This document shows positions 25,475 to 35,101 of a DNA stretch of 64,000 nt, one piece after another. The DNA is from Streptomyces sp. NRRL F-525 (GTDB taxonomy: Bacteria > Actinomycetota > Actinomycetes > Streptomycetales > Streptomycetaceae). A program made the position numbers and the translations under genes. The stretch is from contig NZ_JNXE01000026.1 of NCBI RefSeq assembly GCF_000716605.1, positions 1-64,000 of the forward strand, read 5' to 3'. The notes beneath the pieces were generated by a model, which ran no database searches, was not told the DNA's origin, and saw nothing but the letters and a program-made list of their open reading frames with translations. Position 1 is the stretch's first letter. Each line of letters starts with the position of its first letter.

Positions 25475-26997
25475 CAGTCCGTCCCGTCCGTGGCGACTGC
25501 CTTGTACCACGGATCGCGCAGTTCGGCGGTCCAGTCGGCGACGGTCTCGACCGTGGGCTCGTACACCTCGGGGCGGCCCGCGAGCTCCTGGTAAATAGTC
25601 CGGAAATTATCCACCGACCGACGCAACGTAAAACGCTCGATAACCCTCTGGCGGGACAACTCCCCCAATTTCAGGCGGCGTTCGTCGTCACGGAGGAGGG
25701 TGAGGGCGGCGGCGGCCATCTTCTCCGGCTCGCGCGGCGGGACGACGAGGCCGGTGTCGCCGACGGCCTCGCTCACTCCGCCGACGTCCGTCGAGACGGT
25801 CGTACGGCCACAGGACATGGCCTCGATGATGGAGAAGGGGAAGCCTTCGGAGATCGAGGACAGCATGACCACGTGACCGGCCGCGTACGCGCGCCAGACC
25901 TCGCTGATGCGTCCCTCGAAGGTGACGCCGTCGGTGACGCCCAACTCGGCCGCGAGCTTCTCGAGTTTGGTGCGGTAGGCCTCGCCGCCGGCCGGGACCG
26001 GGCCGAACAACCGCAGCCTGGTTTCCGGGAGTTCGGCACGGACGGCCGCATACGCGCGTAGAAGTGTTTCAAGATCCTTGATGGGGTCCACGCGGCCGCA
26101 CCAGGAGAGGGTGGGGATCTCCGGTTCGGGGCCCGCGTGCGGGAAGGCGGCCGGGTCGACGCCGTTGTAGACCGTGCGGATCTTGTCGGCGTCGGCGCCG
26201 CCGCGCTCCTCCCAGCGGCGGTTGTACTGGTTGCACGGGGTGATCAGGTCGGCGGCCTTGTACCCGTGGGAGTTCAGCTCGCGGTAGAAGCCGAGCATGA
26301 ACGCCTTCACCGGCCAGCGCTGGCCGTCGCGGCGGTAGCCGAGGTAGCGCTCGCGCAGGTAGATGCCGTGCTCGGTGAGGAGGAAGGGCACTCCGTCGAG
26401 CTTCTTCGCGGCCAGCGCGGGCAGCGTCGCCAGGCCGCTGCTGACGGCGTGGGCGACACAGTCCTCGGGGATGCGGACGCCGAGCGGGCGAAGTGCGTGC
26501 TCCAGCAGGTCCGTCGCGGTGAGCGCGTCGTGAACTGTGGGACGGGCGGCGGCCGTTGCCAGGTGCGGCATCGTCCATATCCACATCAGCGAGCGCAGCG
26601 CCGTCTCGGTGCGCAGGGCCGCCGACAGGCGTCCCTGGCGGGCGAGTTGGGCCAGCTCGTAGAGGCTCTCGCCGAAGTCGCAGTGCGCCTCGGGGTCGAG
26701 GAAGGAGAGCAGGAACCGCTCGTAGGAGTCGACGAAGCGGCGGCGGGCGGCGCCGTACAGGCCGTGCCGGTGGCGGCCCGGGCGCGGGCCCCAGGTCGGG
26801 ACGGACGTGTGCCGGTAGGCGTTGGACGGCAGCTCCCAGGTCACGGGTTCGCGACCGCTGCCGGTGAGCGACAGGATGTGGAAGTCGACCTCGGGCATGC
26901 CCTTGACGAGCTGGTCGCACCAGGTGCTGACCCCGCCGTGGACGTGCGGATAGGTGCCTTCGGTGAGCATGGTGACATGACGGCCTGTACGCATCAT
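25471..26997 (-). CDS. pelF: GT4-family glycosyltransferase, PelF-like
   Basis: Cytoplasmic GT-B glycosyltransferase of 508 residues. The opening VTMLTEGTYPHVHGGVSTWCDQL matches PelF, the enzyme that polymerises UDP-activated GalNAc/GlcNAc in Pel biosynthesis. Further family marks are FLLTEHGIYLRERYL, NGVDPAAF, WCGRVDPIKDLETLL and the GT4 E-x7-E element in SEGFPFSIIEAMSCG. The start is ATG 26997 behind a GGGGGGAA site; ATG 26994 is equally possible. It heads the tightly overlapped operon of glycosyltransferase, membrane protein, GH135 and GH114. Fungal galactosaminogalactan uses a GT4 synthase, so the donor is likely UDP-GalNAc and/or UDP-Gal. Confidence 0.9.
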   Translation of the reverse strand: MMRTGRHVTMLTEGTYPHVHGGVSTWCDQLVKGMPEVDFHILSLTGSGREPVTWELPSNAYRHTSVPTWGPRPGRHRHGLYGAARRRFVDSYERFLLSFLDPEAHCDFGESLYELAQLARQGRLSAALRTETALRSLMWIWTMPHLATAAARPTVHDALTATDLLEHALRPLGVRIPEDCVAHAVSSGLATLPALAAKKLDGVPFLLTEHGIYLRERYLGYRRDGQRWPVKAFMLGFYRELNSHGYKAADLITPCNQYNRRWEERGGADADKIRTVYNGVDPAAFPHAGPEPEIPTLSWCGRVDPIKDLETLLRAYAAVRAELPETRLRLFGPVPAGGEAYRTKLEKLAAELGVTDGVTFEGRISEVWRAYAAGHVVMLSSISEGFPFSIIEAMSCGRTTVSTDVGGVSEAVGDTGLVVPPREPEKMAAAALTLLRDDERRLKLGELSRQRVIERFTLRRSVDNFRTIYQELAGRPEVYEPTVETVADWTAELRDPWYKAVATDGTDW

Positions 26998-27038
26998 GCG
27001 AGTTCCCCCCTGCGGAACTGTTGACGGCTCTGGGGCGC

Positions 27039-27067
27039 ACCCCGGCCGGTCTGTGGGGGGCCGGGGT
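27039..27067. terminator. Hairpin between deacetylase gene and glycosyltransferase gene
   Basis: ACCCCGGCC (27039-27047) pairs with GGCCGGGGT (27059-27067) across an 11-base loop. It could end or attenuate the deacetylase transcript before the four-gene operon, letting the two parts be expressed at different levels. Confidence 0.6.
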
Positions 27068-27102
27068 ACGCGTGATGGCTGGCTGCGCTGCGAGTCGTGG
27101 GG

Positions 27103-29130
27103 TCAGGCGGGCAGGTTCAGCGTGAGAGCGGTCTGCGTAAGCTCCGGCGTGGTCCAGGCCGAGCGCTCTCCCGCGTACGGCGTCCCGAACGCGGTGGTGC
27201 CGAGAGGCAGTTGCTTGGTGGTCCCTTCCGGTGCGGTCAACGGGATCTGGATCCCTGTGGGGGCGTTGACGGTGACGGTGGTGCCGATCCGGTAGGCCTC
27301 GACGTCGCCGTTCGTGACGGCGGTCTGCCAGGCGGCGCGGTTCTGGAGTTCGGTGCCGATCGCGCTCTCCCGCAGGTTCTCCAGCGGGGTGTTGTCGGCG
27401 AACAGCGCCTGGTATCTGGCGAGGACCTGGTCCAGGACCGGGTAGAGGACGCGGTCCTCGGCCAGGTTGGACTGGTGCGCGTAGTGCGGGAGCGGGTCGT
27501 TGCTGATGGCGTGGCCGAGGTCGGTGGCCGCCTCCTGCGGGACGATGTAGTCGTCGTAGCCGGTGGCGGTGTCCAACGGGGCTGCCAGGCAAGTGGAGTT
27601 GGGGTTGTTCTCGCAGACGCCGCTGCCGCCGTCGGCCGTGGAGGTGTAGATCCAGTTGTACTCGTCGGCCATCTCGGCCTTGGTGCCCGCGTTGTAGTAC
27701 ACGTTCATCGGGTAGCGGGGCACGGTGAGCGCGTCGCCGACGGCCCGCTGGTCGCTCTCGCGGGAGTGGTCGGAGGCGGTCCAGGTGATGCCGTTGTCGG
27801 CGAGGGCTCCGGCCAGGTTCGGGTTGTCGTCGGGCTGCTGCGGCAGCGTCTTGAGGCCCGAGTGCTCACCGGTGACCAGCTCGTCGCGCTCGACCGGAAG
27901 GCCGTTCGCCAGCGCCCAGTTGTAGTTGTTGGCGATCTCCGCGGAGATGTCGGCCTGGCTCATGTACTGGGTCGTACCGTCGGCGTTCTTCGCGCAGGTC
28001 CACGGCACCGTCGTCAAGTCCTGGACGCAGCCGAGGAATTCGTGTGTGTACGTGTGGTTGATCCAGCGGAAGTCGGCCTTGTCGGCGAGGAGTTGGTCGG
28101 TCAGGGCGTCCGTGCCGCCGTTCTCGCTCTTCCAGTCCTCGCCCAGGCCCGCGTTGAAGGCCAGGTCGAAGGTGAAGCCGTGGTCCTGCTCCCACTGGGC
28201 CGCGTAGGCCGCGTCGGCGGCGGTCATCCGGATCGGCGTACTGTCCGAGCCCTCGCCGGACGCGCAGTCGTAGTCGCCCGGCGTGCAGTTGAGCTCGGTG
28301 TCCCAGCGGTCGTCGGGTGCGAAGACGTCGTCGACATGCACGGAGAAATAGTTGCGCGCCTGACCGAGGTGCACGCCCTGAGTCAGCCATTCGACGATGC
28401 CGCGCGCCAACACCCGGAACTGCTGCTGGTATTGGTTGTACGCGAAGGTCAGCACCAGTTCGCGGCGCCCGTCGTGCGCGTACTCGCCGACCAGGCTGCC
28501 GCGCCCGGTGCCGCCCGGTACGGCGGTGTCGACGTAGCTCGTGAAACCGGTCCTCGGCGTGGCCACGAAGCCGTAACTCTCCTGCACGGAAGCGGAGTTG
28601 TCCTCGAACGTGAGCGGCCCGTCAAGATAGCCGAAAGAACCCGCCTTGCCGTCGGCCGTGACATCTGCCTCATGCCCGTCGAGTGCCCCGGAGTAGGCGG
28701 CGTAGTCCAGGCCGACCTCCGGGTGCGCCCATGTGTAGGCGTCGACCTGCGGGATGCCGTACGTCGTCTCGTAGGCCTCCAGCGCGGTCTGTTCCGCCGA
28801 ACTCGTCCCGAACGGCGCCTCGTTGGGCAGGACGACGCCCTGGTACTTCGCGCGGGGCGTGCCGTCGACCGTGTCGCTGAGGAAAGCCGCGTCGATCGTG
28901 GGGCGGCCCGAGTCGTTCAGGTTCACAGTCGTGTACGGAATGCCCTCGCTCTTCAGCTGGGCGGCGATGGCCTCGACGGGACTGTCGCCGTTGTCCACGA
29001 CGAGTACCTTGAGGTCGATGCGCGGCTCGTCGGCGGCCGACGCTCCGGGTGCCTCAAGGCCCAGCACCAGCAGCCCCGCGGCCGCCAGTAAAGCGGCCCC
29101 GGTTCTCCATCCGCGCGTTCTGTGCGCCAT
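27103..29130 (-). CDS. Secreted Agd3-like (CE18) polysaccharide deacetylase
   Basis: Exported protein of 675 residues with a Sec signal peptide (MAHRTRGWRTGAALLAAAGL and on to about residue 32, GASA). Near residue 265 the segment FSVHVDDVFAPDDRWD and near 357 WINHTYTHEF give the paired Asp and His residues expected of a metal-dependent carbohydrate deacetylase. They match what I know of Agd3, the CE18 deacetylase of fungal galactosaminogalactan. A beta-rich N-terminal region and a C-terminal beta-sandwich-like domain flank it. Deacetylation makes such polymers cationic and adhesive. ATG 29130 has GGGAGG 6 bases upstream. It is the first gene of the five-gene locus, separated from pelF by 105 bases and a hairpin. 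Confidence 0.88.
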   Translation of the reverse strand: MAHRTRGWRTGAALLAAAGLLVLGLEAPGASAADEPRIDLKVLVVDNGDSPVEAIAAQLKSEGIPYTTVNLNDSGRPTIDAAFLSDTVDGTPRAKYQGVVLPNEAPFGTSSAEQTALEAYETTYGIPQVDAYTWAHPEVGLDYAAYSGALDGHEADVTADGKAGSFGYLDGPLTFEDNSASVQESYGFVATPRTGFTSYVDTAVPGGTGRGSLVGEYAHDGRRELVLTFAYNQYQQQFRVLARGIVEWLTQGVHLGQARNYFSVHVDDVFAPDDRWDTELNCTPGDYDCASGEGSDSTPIRMTAADAAYAAQWEQDHGFTFDLAFNAGLGEDWKSENGGTDALTDQLLADKADFRWINHTYTHEFLGCVQDLTTVPWTCAKNADGTTQYMSQADISAEIANNYNWALANGLPVERDELVTGEHSGLKTLPQQPDDNPNLAGALADNGITWTASDHSRESDQRAVGDALTVPRYPMNVYYNAGTKAEMADEYNWIYTSTADGGSGVCENNPNSTCLAAPLDTATGYDDYIVPQEAATDLGHAISNDPLPHYAHQSNLAEDRVLYPVLDQVLARYQALFADNTPLENLRESAIGTELQNRAAWQTAVTNGDVEAYRIGTTVTVNAPTGIQIPLTAPEGTTKQLPLGTTAFGTPYAGERSAWTTPELTQTALTLNLPA

Positions 29131-29284
29131 GTCGTCCCTCCCCCAAGCGATCCCCGCTGTGGTCATCCGGCGGAGGATCCGTGGAAATCACGCAAATCGA
29201 TGAGCATGTCGCCCACATGAACCCCACGAGTGTGGCGCAGGACATCCAGGGTGAGGATCGAGAAGTGGCCACTCCGCTTCCGGT

Positions 29285-29321
29285 AGGTGAACCCCTCGCG
29301 GGAACAGGTGAACCCCCCGCG
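29285..29321. promoter_or_regulatory. Tandem AGGTGAACCCC repeat in the deacetylase-pepA control region
   Basis: AGGTGAACCCCTCGCG (29285-29300) and AGGTGAACCCCCCGCG (29306-29321) are 15/16 identical and start 21 bases apart, two helical turns, as expected for side-by-side protein binding. They lie in the 354-base gap that holds the promoters of both the polysaccharide locus (leftward) and pepA (rightward). I see no other structure in that gap. Confidence 0.5.
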
Positions 29322-29484
29322 CGAATGAGCCACGCGACACACGCGCGTACGCTCGTCGTGGGCACTCCACCAGCCCCCTATGTCCACCACCGCCGCAGGT
29401 CGGAAATAGGGTCGGCTGTCGGGCCCGGTCGACCCACCCCGATCGACCACAGGAACTTCACACCGGAAGCGAGAATTCACCACT

Positions 29485-31002
29485 GTGACTGCTCTCACTC
29501 TCAGCACCGCCGCGGCGCCCGGCCTGCGGGCCGACGCGATCGTGATCGGTGTCGGCAAGGGCGGCAAGGGCCCGGTCGTCGCACCGGGCGCCGACGCCGT
29601 GGACAAGGCGTACGACGGCAGGCTCGCCGGCGTCCTGGAGACCCTGGGCGCCTCCGGTGCCGAGGGCGAGATCACGAAGCTGCCCGCACCGGCCGGCTTC
29701 AAGGCCCCGCTCGTGCTCGCGGTGGGACTCGGCGCGGAGCCCGAGGAGGGTGAGGAGTACGGCGCCGAGGCGCTGCGCCGGGCCGCCGGCGTCGCCGCCC
29801 GCGCGCTCACCGGCGCCAAGAAGGCCGCCTTCGCGCTCCCTCTCGCCGACGCCGCCGACGCCGGCGCGATCGCCGAGGGCGCGCTGCTCGGCGCGTACTC
29901 CTTCGACGCCTACAAGGGCGGCGCCAAGGACGCCAAGGGCAAGGCCCCGCTCGGCGAGGTCGCCCTGCTCGGCGGCAAGCCGCGCGACAAGGAGTACAAG
30001 GCGGCCGTAGAGCGTGCGCTCGCGGTCACCGAGGAGCTCAACCGCGCCCGCGACCTGATCAACACCCCGCCGAACGACCTCGACCCCGAGGCCTTCGCCG
30101 CCGTCGCGCAGACCGCGGCCAAGGAACACGGCATCAAGGTCGAGGTGCTCGACGAGAAGGCCCTGGAGAAGGGCGGCTACGGCGGCATCCTCGGCGTCGG
30201 CGCCGGTTCCGCGGCCGGTCCGCGGCTGGTGAAGCTGTCGTACACGCACGCGGACGCCACCAAGCACCTCGCGTTCGTCGGCAAGGGCATCACGTACGAC
30301 TCGGGCGGCATCTCGCTCAAGCCGGCCGGGCACAACGAGACGATGAAGTGCGACATGAGCGGTGCGGCCGCGGTGTTCGCGGCCGTCGTCGCCGCGGCGC
30401 GTCTTGGCCTCGCGGTCAACGTCACCGGCTGGCTGGCGCTCGCCGAGAACATGCCGTCCGGCTCCGCGACGCGGCCCGGTGACGTGCTGCGGATGTACAG
30501 CGGCAAGACCGTCGAGGTGCTCAACACGGACGCGGAGGGGCGGCTCGTTCTCGCGGACGCGCTGTGGGCCGCGTCGGCGGAGAAGCCGGACGCGATCGTG
30601 GACGTGGCGACGCTGACCGGGGCGATGGTTCTTGCTCTCGGGAGCCGGACGTTCGGTGTCATGGCGAACGATGACGCGTTCCGCTCCGCGATCGTGGATG
30701 CGGCCGAGGAGGTTGGTGAGCCGTCGTGGCCGATGCCGTTGCCTGAGCACCTGCGTAAGGGGATGGACTCTCCTACCGCCGACATCGCGAACATGGGTGA
30801 GCGGATGGGGGGCGGGCTCGTCGCGGGGCTGTTCCTGCGGGAGTTCGTGGGTGAGGGGATCACCTGGGCGCACGTCGACATCGCGGGACCGGCGTTCAAC
30901 GAGGGCGGGCCGTTCGGTTACACGCCCAAGGGTGGGACAGGGTCTGCGGTGCGGACGTTGGTGCGGCTTGCGGAGTTGACTGCTGCTGGGGATCTGGGCT
31001 GA
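29485..31002 (+). CDS. pepA: Leucyl (cytosol) aminopeptidase, M17
   Basis: Di-metal exopeptidase of 505 residues that removes N-terminal residues, especially leucine, and takes part in peptide and glutathione turnover. The M17 catalytic domain is complete: FVGKGITYDSGGISLKP with the metal Lys and Asp, the MKCDMSGAAAV aspartate, and the signature NTDAEGRLVLADAL with Asp and Glu ligands and the Arg. The N-terminal ~170 residues form the usual regulatory domain. GTG start at 29485. Transcribed away from the polysaccharide locus. Confidence 0.96.
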   Translation: MTALTLSTAAAPGLRADAIVIGVGKGGKGPVVAPGADAVDKAYDGRLAGVLETLGASGAEGEITKLPAPAGFKAPLVLAVGLGAEPEEGEEYGAEALRRAAGVAARALTGAKKAAFALPLADAADAGAIAEGALLGAYSFDAYKGGAKDAKGKAPLGEVALLGGKPRDKEYKAAVERALAVTEELNRARDLINTPPNDLDPEAFAAVAQTAAKEHGIKVEVLDEKALEKGGYGGILGVGAGSAAGPRLVKLSYTHADATKHLAFVGKGITYDSGGISLKPAGHNETMKCDMSGAAAVFAAVVAAARLGLAVNVTGWLALAENMPSGSATRPGDVLRMYSGKTVEVLNTDAEGRLVLADALWAASAEKPDAIVDVATLTGAMVLALGSRTFGVMANDDAFRSAIVDAAEEVGEPSWPMPLPEHLRKGMDSPTADIANMGERMGGGLVAGLFLREFVGEGITWAHVDIAGPAFNEGGPFGYTPKGGTGSAVRTLVRLAELTAAGDLG

Positions 31003-31304
31003 CGTTCGCCTAGTAGCTCGGTGCCTTGGGTGCGTGGGCGACTGCGGGACGGTCTGTGGCCGGTCGCGCAGTTCCCCGCGCCCCTGGGGGGTTGCGCCTA
31101 GGAGGTTGCAAGAGAGGCGGCGTCTCTCAAGTGAGCGTGTGGTGTCTCACACCAGGGCCCGGCGTCTCGTTGGGCCTCGACAAGTGCGAAGATGGGCTCG
31201 GCAGGACAGGGCCCCCACCACAGGGCCGAAGAAAGAGCGGCCGGACACCAGCCGCCGACCGGTCGTCGCCGACCGGCGTGGCGCACATGCATGGAGGACG
31301 TGAC
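31003..31304. other. Intergenic gap with a half-copy GC repeat
   Basis: Between pepA and lpdA. A half copy of the Streptomyces intergenic repeat (GGCCGGTCGCGCAGTTCCCC then GCGCCCCTGG) occupies about 31055-31090. The rest must hold the lpdA promoter and leader. I find no convincing -35/-10 pair and no gene. Confidence 0.6.
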
Positions 31305-32693
31305 GTGGCGAACGACGCCAGCACCGTTTTCGACCTAGTGATCCTCGGCGGTGGTAGTGGCGGTTACGCCGCGGCGCTGCGCGGGGCCCAGCTGGGCCTG
31401 GACGTCGCCCTGATCGAGAAGGACAAGGTCGGCGGCACCTGCCTGCACCGAGGTTGCATCCCCACCAAGGCCCTGCTCCACGCGGGCGAGATCGCCGACC
31501 AGGCCCGCGAGAGCGAGCAGTTCGGCGTCAAGGCCACCTTCGAGGGCATCGACGTACCCGCCGTCCACAAGTACAAGGACGGCGTGATCTCGGGCCTGTA
31601 CAAGGGACTCCAGGGTCTGATCGCATCCCGCAAGGTGCACTACATCGAGGGTGAGGGCAAGCTCTCCTCCCCCACCTCCGTCGATGTGAACGGCCAGCGC
31701 ATCCAGGGCCGCCACGTCCTGCTGGCGACCGGCTCCGTGCCGAAGTCGCTGCCGGGCCTGGAGATCGACGGCAACCGGATCATCTCCTCGGACCACGCCC
31801 TCGTCCTGGACCGCGTCCCGCAGTCCGCGATCATCCTGGGCGGCGGTGTCATCGGCGTGGAGTTCGCCTCCGCGTGGAAGTCCTTCGGCGCCGACGTGAC
31901 GATCATCGAGGGCCTGAAGCACCTCGCTCCTCTCGAGGACGAGAACTCCTCCAAGCTTCTTGAGCGCGCGTTCCGCAAGCGCGGCATCAAGTTCAACCTG
32001 GGCACCTTCTTCTCGAAGGCCGAGTACACCGAGAACGGTGTCAAGGTCACCCTCGCCGACGGCAAGGAGTTCGAGGCCGAGGTCCTGCTCGTCGCCGTCG
32101 GCCGCGGGCCCGTCTCCGCCGGTCTCGGCTACGAGGAGCAGGGCGTCGCGATCGACCGCGGCTACGTCACGGTCGATGAGTACATGCGGACGAACGTCCC
32201 GACCATCTCCGCCGTCGGCGACCTCGTCCCGACGCTCCAGCTCGCGCACGTCGGCTTCGCCGAGGGCATCCTGGTGGCGGAGCGTCTGGCCGGTCTGAAG
32301 ACCGTTCCGATCGACTACGACGGTGTCCCCCGGGTGACGTACTGCCACCCCGAGGTCGCCTCCGTGGGCATCACCGAGGCCAAGGCCAAGGAGGTCTACG
32401 GCGCGGACAAGGTCGTCGCTCTGAAGTACAACCTCGCGGGCAACGGCAAGAGCAAGATCCTCAACACCTCGGGCGAGATCAAGCTCGTCCAGGTGAAGGA
32501 CGGTGCCGTGGTCGGCGTCCACATGGTCGGCGACCGCATGGGCGAGCAGGTCGGCGAAGCCCAGCTGATCTACAACTGGGAGGCGCTGCCCGCCGAGGTC
32601 GCCCAGCTGATCCACGCCCACCCGACGCAGAACGAGGCGCTCGGCGAGGCCCACCTGGCACTGGCAGGCAAGCCTCTCCACTCCCACGACTGA
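31305..32693 (+). CDS. lpdA: Dihydrolipoyl dehydrogenase (E3)
   Basis: FAD enzyme that reoxidises dihydrolipoamide on E2 and reduces NAD. It is 462 residues, with FAD-binding LVILGGGSGGYAAALRGAQ, the redox disulfide Cys46-Cys51 in GGTCLHRGCIPTK, an NAD-binding GGGVIGVEFA, the FAD segment TISAVGDLVP, and the C-terminal catalytic His-Glu in HAHPTQNE. GGAGG lies 7 bases before GTG 31305. The E2 gene follows 57 bases later and E1 (aceE) is 3.4 kb beyond, so this E3 likely serves pyruvate and 2-oxoglutarate complexes. Confidence 0.97.
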   Translation: MANDASTVFDLVILGGGSGGYAAALRGAQLGLDVALIEKDKVGGTCLHRGCIPTKALLHAGEIADQARESEQFGVKATFEGIDVPAVHKYKDGVISGLYKGLQGLIASRKVHYIEGEGKLSSPTSVDVNGQRIQGRHVLLATGSVPKSLPGLEIDGNRIISSDHALVLDRVPQSAIILGGGVIGVEFASAWKSFGADVTIIEGLKHLAPLEDENSSKLLERAFRKRGIKFNLGTFFSKAEYTENGVKVTLADGKEFEAEVLLVAVGRGPVSAGLGYEEQGVAIDRGYVTVDEYMRTNVPTISAVGDLVPTLQLAHVGFAEGILVAERLAGLKTVPIDYDGVPRVTYCHPEVASVGITEAKAKEVYGADKVVALKYNLAGNGKSKILNTSGEIKLVQVKDGAVVGVHMVGDRMGEQVGEAQLIYNWEALPAEVAQLIHAHPTQNEALGEAHLALAGKPLHSHD

Positions 32694-32750
32694 CCCCCTC
32701 GGTCGGACGACGACACAGACTTCCGCAATTCGTAAGGAGCAACCGAAACC

Positions 32751-34568
32751 ATGGCGGTTTCCGTAACCCTTCCGGCGCTCGGTGAAAGCGTCACCGAGGG
32801 CACTGTCACCCGCTGGCTGAAGGCCGAGGGCGAGCGAGTAGAGGCCGACGAGCCGCTGCTCGAGGTGTCGACCGACAAGGTCGACACCGAGATCCCCTCG
32901 CCGGTCGCCGGTGTGCTGGCCTCCATCAAGGTGGCCGAGGACGAGACCGTCGAGGTCGGCGCCGAGCTGGCCGTGATCGACGACGGTACGGGCGCGCCCG
33001 CCGCGGCCCCGGCCCCGGCCGCCGAGCCCGAGGCGGCTCCGGCCCCCGAGCCCGCTCCGGCCCCGGTCGCCGAGGCCCCCGCGGCTCCGGCCGCCCCGGC
33101 CCCCGTCGCCGAGGCCCCTGCCGCTCCGGCCGGTGGCGCCACCGGTACCGACGTCGTGCTGCCCGCACTGGGCGAGTCGGTCACCGAGGGCACCGTCACC
33201 CGCTGGCTGAAGGAGGTCGGCGAGGAGGTCGCGGAGGACGAGCCCCTCCTGGAGGTCTCGACCGACAAGGTCGACACCGAGATCCCCTCCCCGGTCGCCG
33301 GCGTCCTGCTGGAGATCCTGGTCGGCGAGGACGAGACCGCCGAGGTCGGCGCCAAGCTCGCCGTCGTCGGCGCCCCGGGGGCCGCTCCGGCGGCTGCCCC
33401 GGCTCCGGCCGCGCCCGCGCCCGCTCCGGCGGCTGCCGCTCCTGCTCCGGCCCCCGCGCCGGTGGCCCCCGCGGCTCCGGTCGCACCGCCCGCCCCGGCT
33501 CCGGCGCCCGCTCCGGTCGCCGCCGCTCCGGCTCCGGTCGCCCCCGCCGCCCCGGCCCCCGCGCCGGTCGCGGCTCCGGCTCCGGTGGCCCCGGCCGCTC
33601 CGGCGCCCGCCGCCGCGCAGGCGACGGACGACGGCGCGTACGTCACCCCGCTGGTGCGCAAGCTCGCGTCCGAGAACGGCGTGGACCTGTCCACCGTCAA
33701 GGGCACCGGCGTCGGCGGCCGTATCCGCAAGCAGGACGTCATCGCCGCCGCCGAGGCAGCGAAGGCCGCCGCTGCGGCCCCGGCTCCGGCCGCTGCCGCC
33801 GCTCCGGCCGCCACCGCCAAGAAGGCCCCCGTCCTGGAGGCCTCCCCGCTCCGCGGTCAGACCGTCAAGATGCCCCGCATCCGCAAGGTCATCGGCGACA
33901 ACATGGTCAAGGCGCTGCACGAGCAGGCGCAGCTGTCCTCGGTCGTCGAGGTCGACGTCACGCGCCTGATGCGGCTGCGCGGCCAGGCGAAGGACTCCTT
34001 CGCCGCGCGCGAGGGCGTCAAGCTCTCCCCGATGCCGTTCTTCGTGAAGGCGGCGGCCCAGGCGCTGAAGGCCCACCCGGCCATCAACGCCCGGATCAAC
34101 GTCGAGGACGGCACGATCACCTACTTCGACACCGAGAACGTCGGTATCGCGGTGGACTCCGAGAAGGGCTTGATGACCCCGGTCATCAAGCACGCGGGCG
34201 ACCTGAACATCGCCGGTATCGCCAAGGCCACCGCCGAGCTCGCGGGCAAGGTCCGGGCGAACAAGATCACCCCGGACGAGCTGTCCGGCGCGACCTTCAC
34301 CATCTCCAACACCGGTTCGCGCGGCGCCCTGTTCGACACGATCATCGTGCCCCCGAACCAGGTCGCGATCCTCGGCATCGGCGCCACGGTCAAGCGCCCG
34401 GCGGTCATCGAGACCGAGGACGGCACGGTCATCGGCGTCCGCGACATGACGTACCTGACCCTCTCCTACGACCACCGCCTGGTGGACGGTGCCGACGCGG
34501 CCCGTTACCTGACGGCGGTCAAGGCGATCCTTGAGGCGGGCGAGTTCGAGGTGGAGCTCGGCCTGTAG
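32751..34568 (+). CDS. sucB: Dihydrolipoamide acyltransferase (E2) with two lipoyl domains
   Basis: E2 core of a 2-oxoacid dehydrogenase, 605 residues. Two nearly identical lipoyl domains carry the lipoylated lysines Lys43 and Lys173, both in [17 protein letters not shown]. They are joined by long Ala/Pro linkers rich in AP repeats. A peripheral E1/E3-binding domain follows at about 298-335 ([20 protein letters not shown]), then the catalytic domain with His575 and Asp579 in [11 protein letters not shown]. It is often named SucB. In related actinobacteria the same protein serves pyruvate dehydrogenase, and the nearby aceE supports that, so substrate specificity is ambiguous. lipA and lipB in this window supply its cofactor. 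Confidence 0.93.
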   Translation: MAVSVTLPALGESVTEGTVTRWLKAEGERVEADEPLLEVSTDKVDTEIPSPVAGVLASIKVAEDETVEVGAELAVIDDGTGAPAAAPAPAAEPEAAPAPEPAPAPVAEAPAAPAAPAPVAEAPAAPAGGATGTDVVLPALGESVTEGTVTRWLKEVGEEVAEDEPLLEVSTDKVDTEIPSPVAGVLLEILVGEDETAEVGAKLAVVGAPGAAPAAAPAPAAPAPAPAAAAPAPAPAPVAPAAPVAPPAPAPAPAPVAAAPAPVAPAAPAPAPVAAPAPVAPAAPAPAAAQATDDGAYVTPLVRKLASENGVDLSTVKGTGVGGRIRKQDVIAAAEAAKAAAAAPAPAAAAAPAATAKKAPVLEASPLRGQTVKMPRIRKVIGDNMVKALHEQAQLSSVVEVDVTRLMRLRGQAKDSFAAREGVKLSPMPFFVKAAAQALKAHPAINARINVEDGTITYFDTENVGIAVDSEKGLMTPVIKHAGDLNIAGIAKATAELAGKVRANKITPDELSGATFTISNTGSRGALFDTIIVPPNQVAILGIGATVKRPAVIETEDGTVIGVRDMTYLTLSYDHRLVDGADAARYLTAVKAILEAGEFEVELGL

Positions 34569-34597
34569 TCAGCCGCCGCCTGGTCTGTTGTTTGTAC

Positions 34598-34635
34598 GGT
34601 GCCCCCGTTCCGGAGACTCTCCGGGCGGGGGCACC
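34598..34635 (+). terminator. Strong hairpin terminator after E2 gene
   Basis: A 10-base-pair outer stem (34598-34607 with 34626-34635) and a 6-base-pair inner stem (CCGGAG/CTCCGG) form one long hairpin 30 bases after the stop codon. Confidence 0.85.
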
Positions 34636-35065
34636 GCGCGTTTCCGGGCGCACGGCACGCGCATACCGCCCAGCATCCCGGCGTACGATCCCGTCGTGTG
34701 CCGGCGCCGGTGTCGCCGCCGGGCAGGGCGCACAGCCGACCTCGGCCGACTCGGCCCAACTCCTGGGCGCCGTCCGGTCTCACGAAGACACGGGCGCCGC
34801 CGGGGCCGGGTGCCGGGCACGATCCGTAGCCGCGCGGCGCCCGTCGGGCCCACACGCCGGAGTGAGCGCCGGTCGACAGCCGGTCACCCCGCCGTCACCG
34901 ACTCGGGACCCCACGCCCCGCTCCGAACTCCCCAGTTCATCGCGCCCCCGAAGCCCCGCAGGGCACCCGCAGGGCACCCGCGCCGACCGCCCCACCAGCG
35001 TGTAAGTCTCGTCTCACCTGCATGAAAGCGCCCCCGTGCGCCCCTCCCGAGCGGGCGTGCGGCCT
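34636..35065. other. Long intergenic stretch, no gene recognised
   Basis: About 430 bases between the E2 terminator and the GntR gene promoter. Open frames here are short, shift between strands and resemble no protein. I see no repeat of the local families and no RNA gene. The last bases contain TATTGT (35066-35071), the best -10 box for the GntR gene. Confidence 0.5.
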
Positions 35066-35101
35066 TATTGTCTAAACGTCAAACGCCCTTAAGGAGCTCT
35101 C

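Noticed and set aside
32995..33830. Repeat-rich stretch in the E2 gene as possible assembly artefact
   Set aside because: Ala/Pro linkers between two lipoyl domains are normal for actinobacterial E2 and the frame is intact throughout.
31335..34475. A 1046-codon open frame on the minus strand
   Set aside because: It lies opposite lpdA and the E2 gene, has no family resemblance and is typical antisense openness of very GC-rich DNA. The plus-strand enzymes carry full catalytic motifs.
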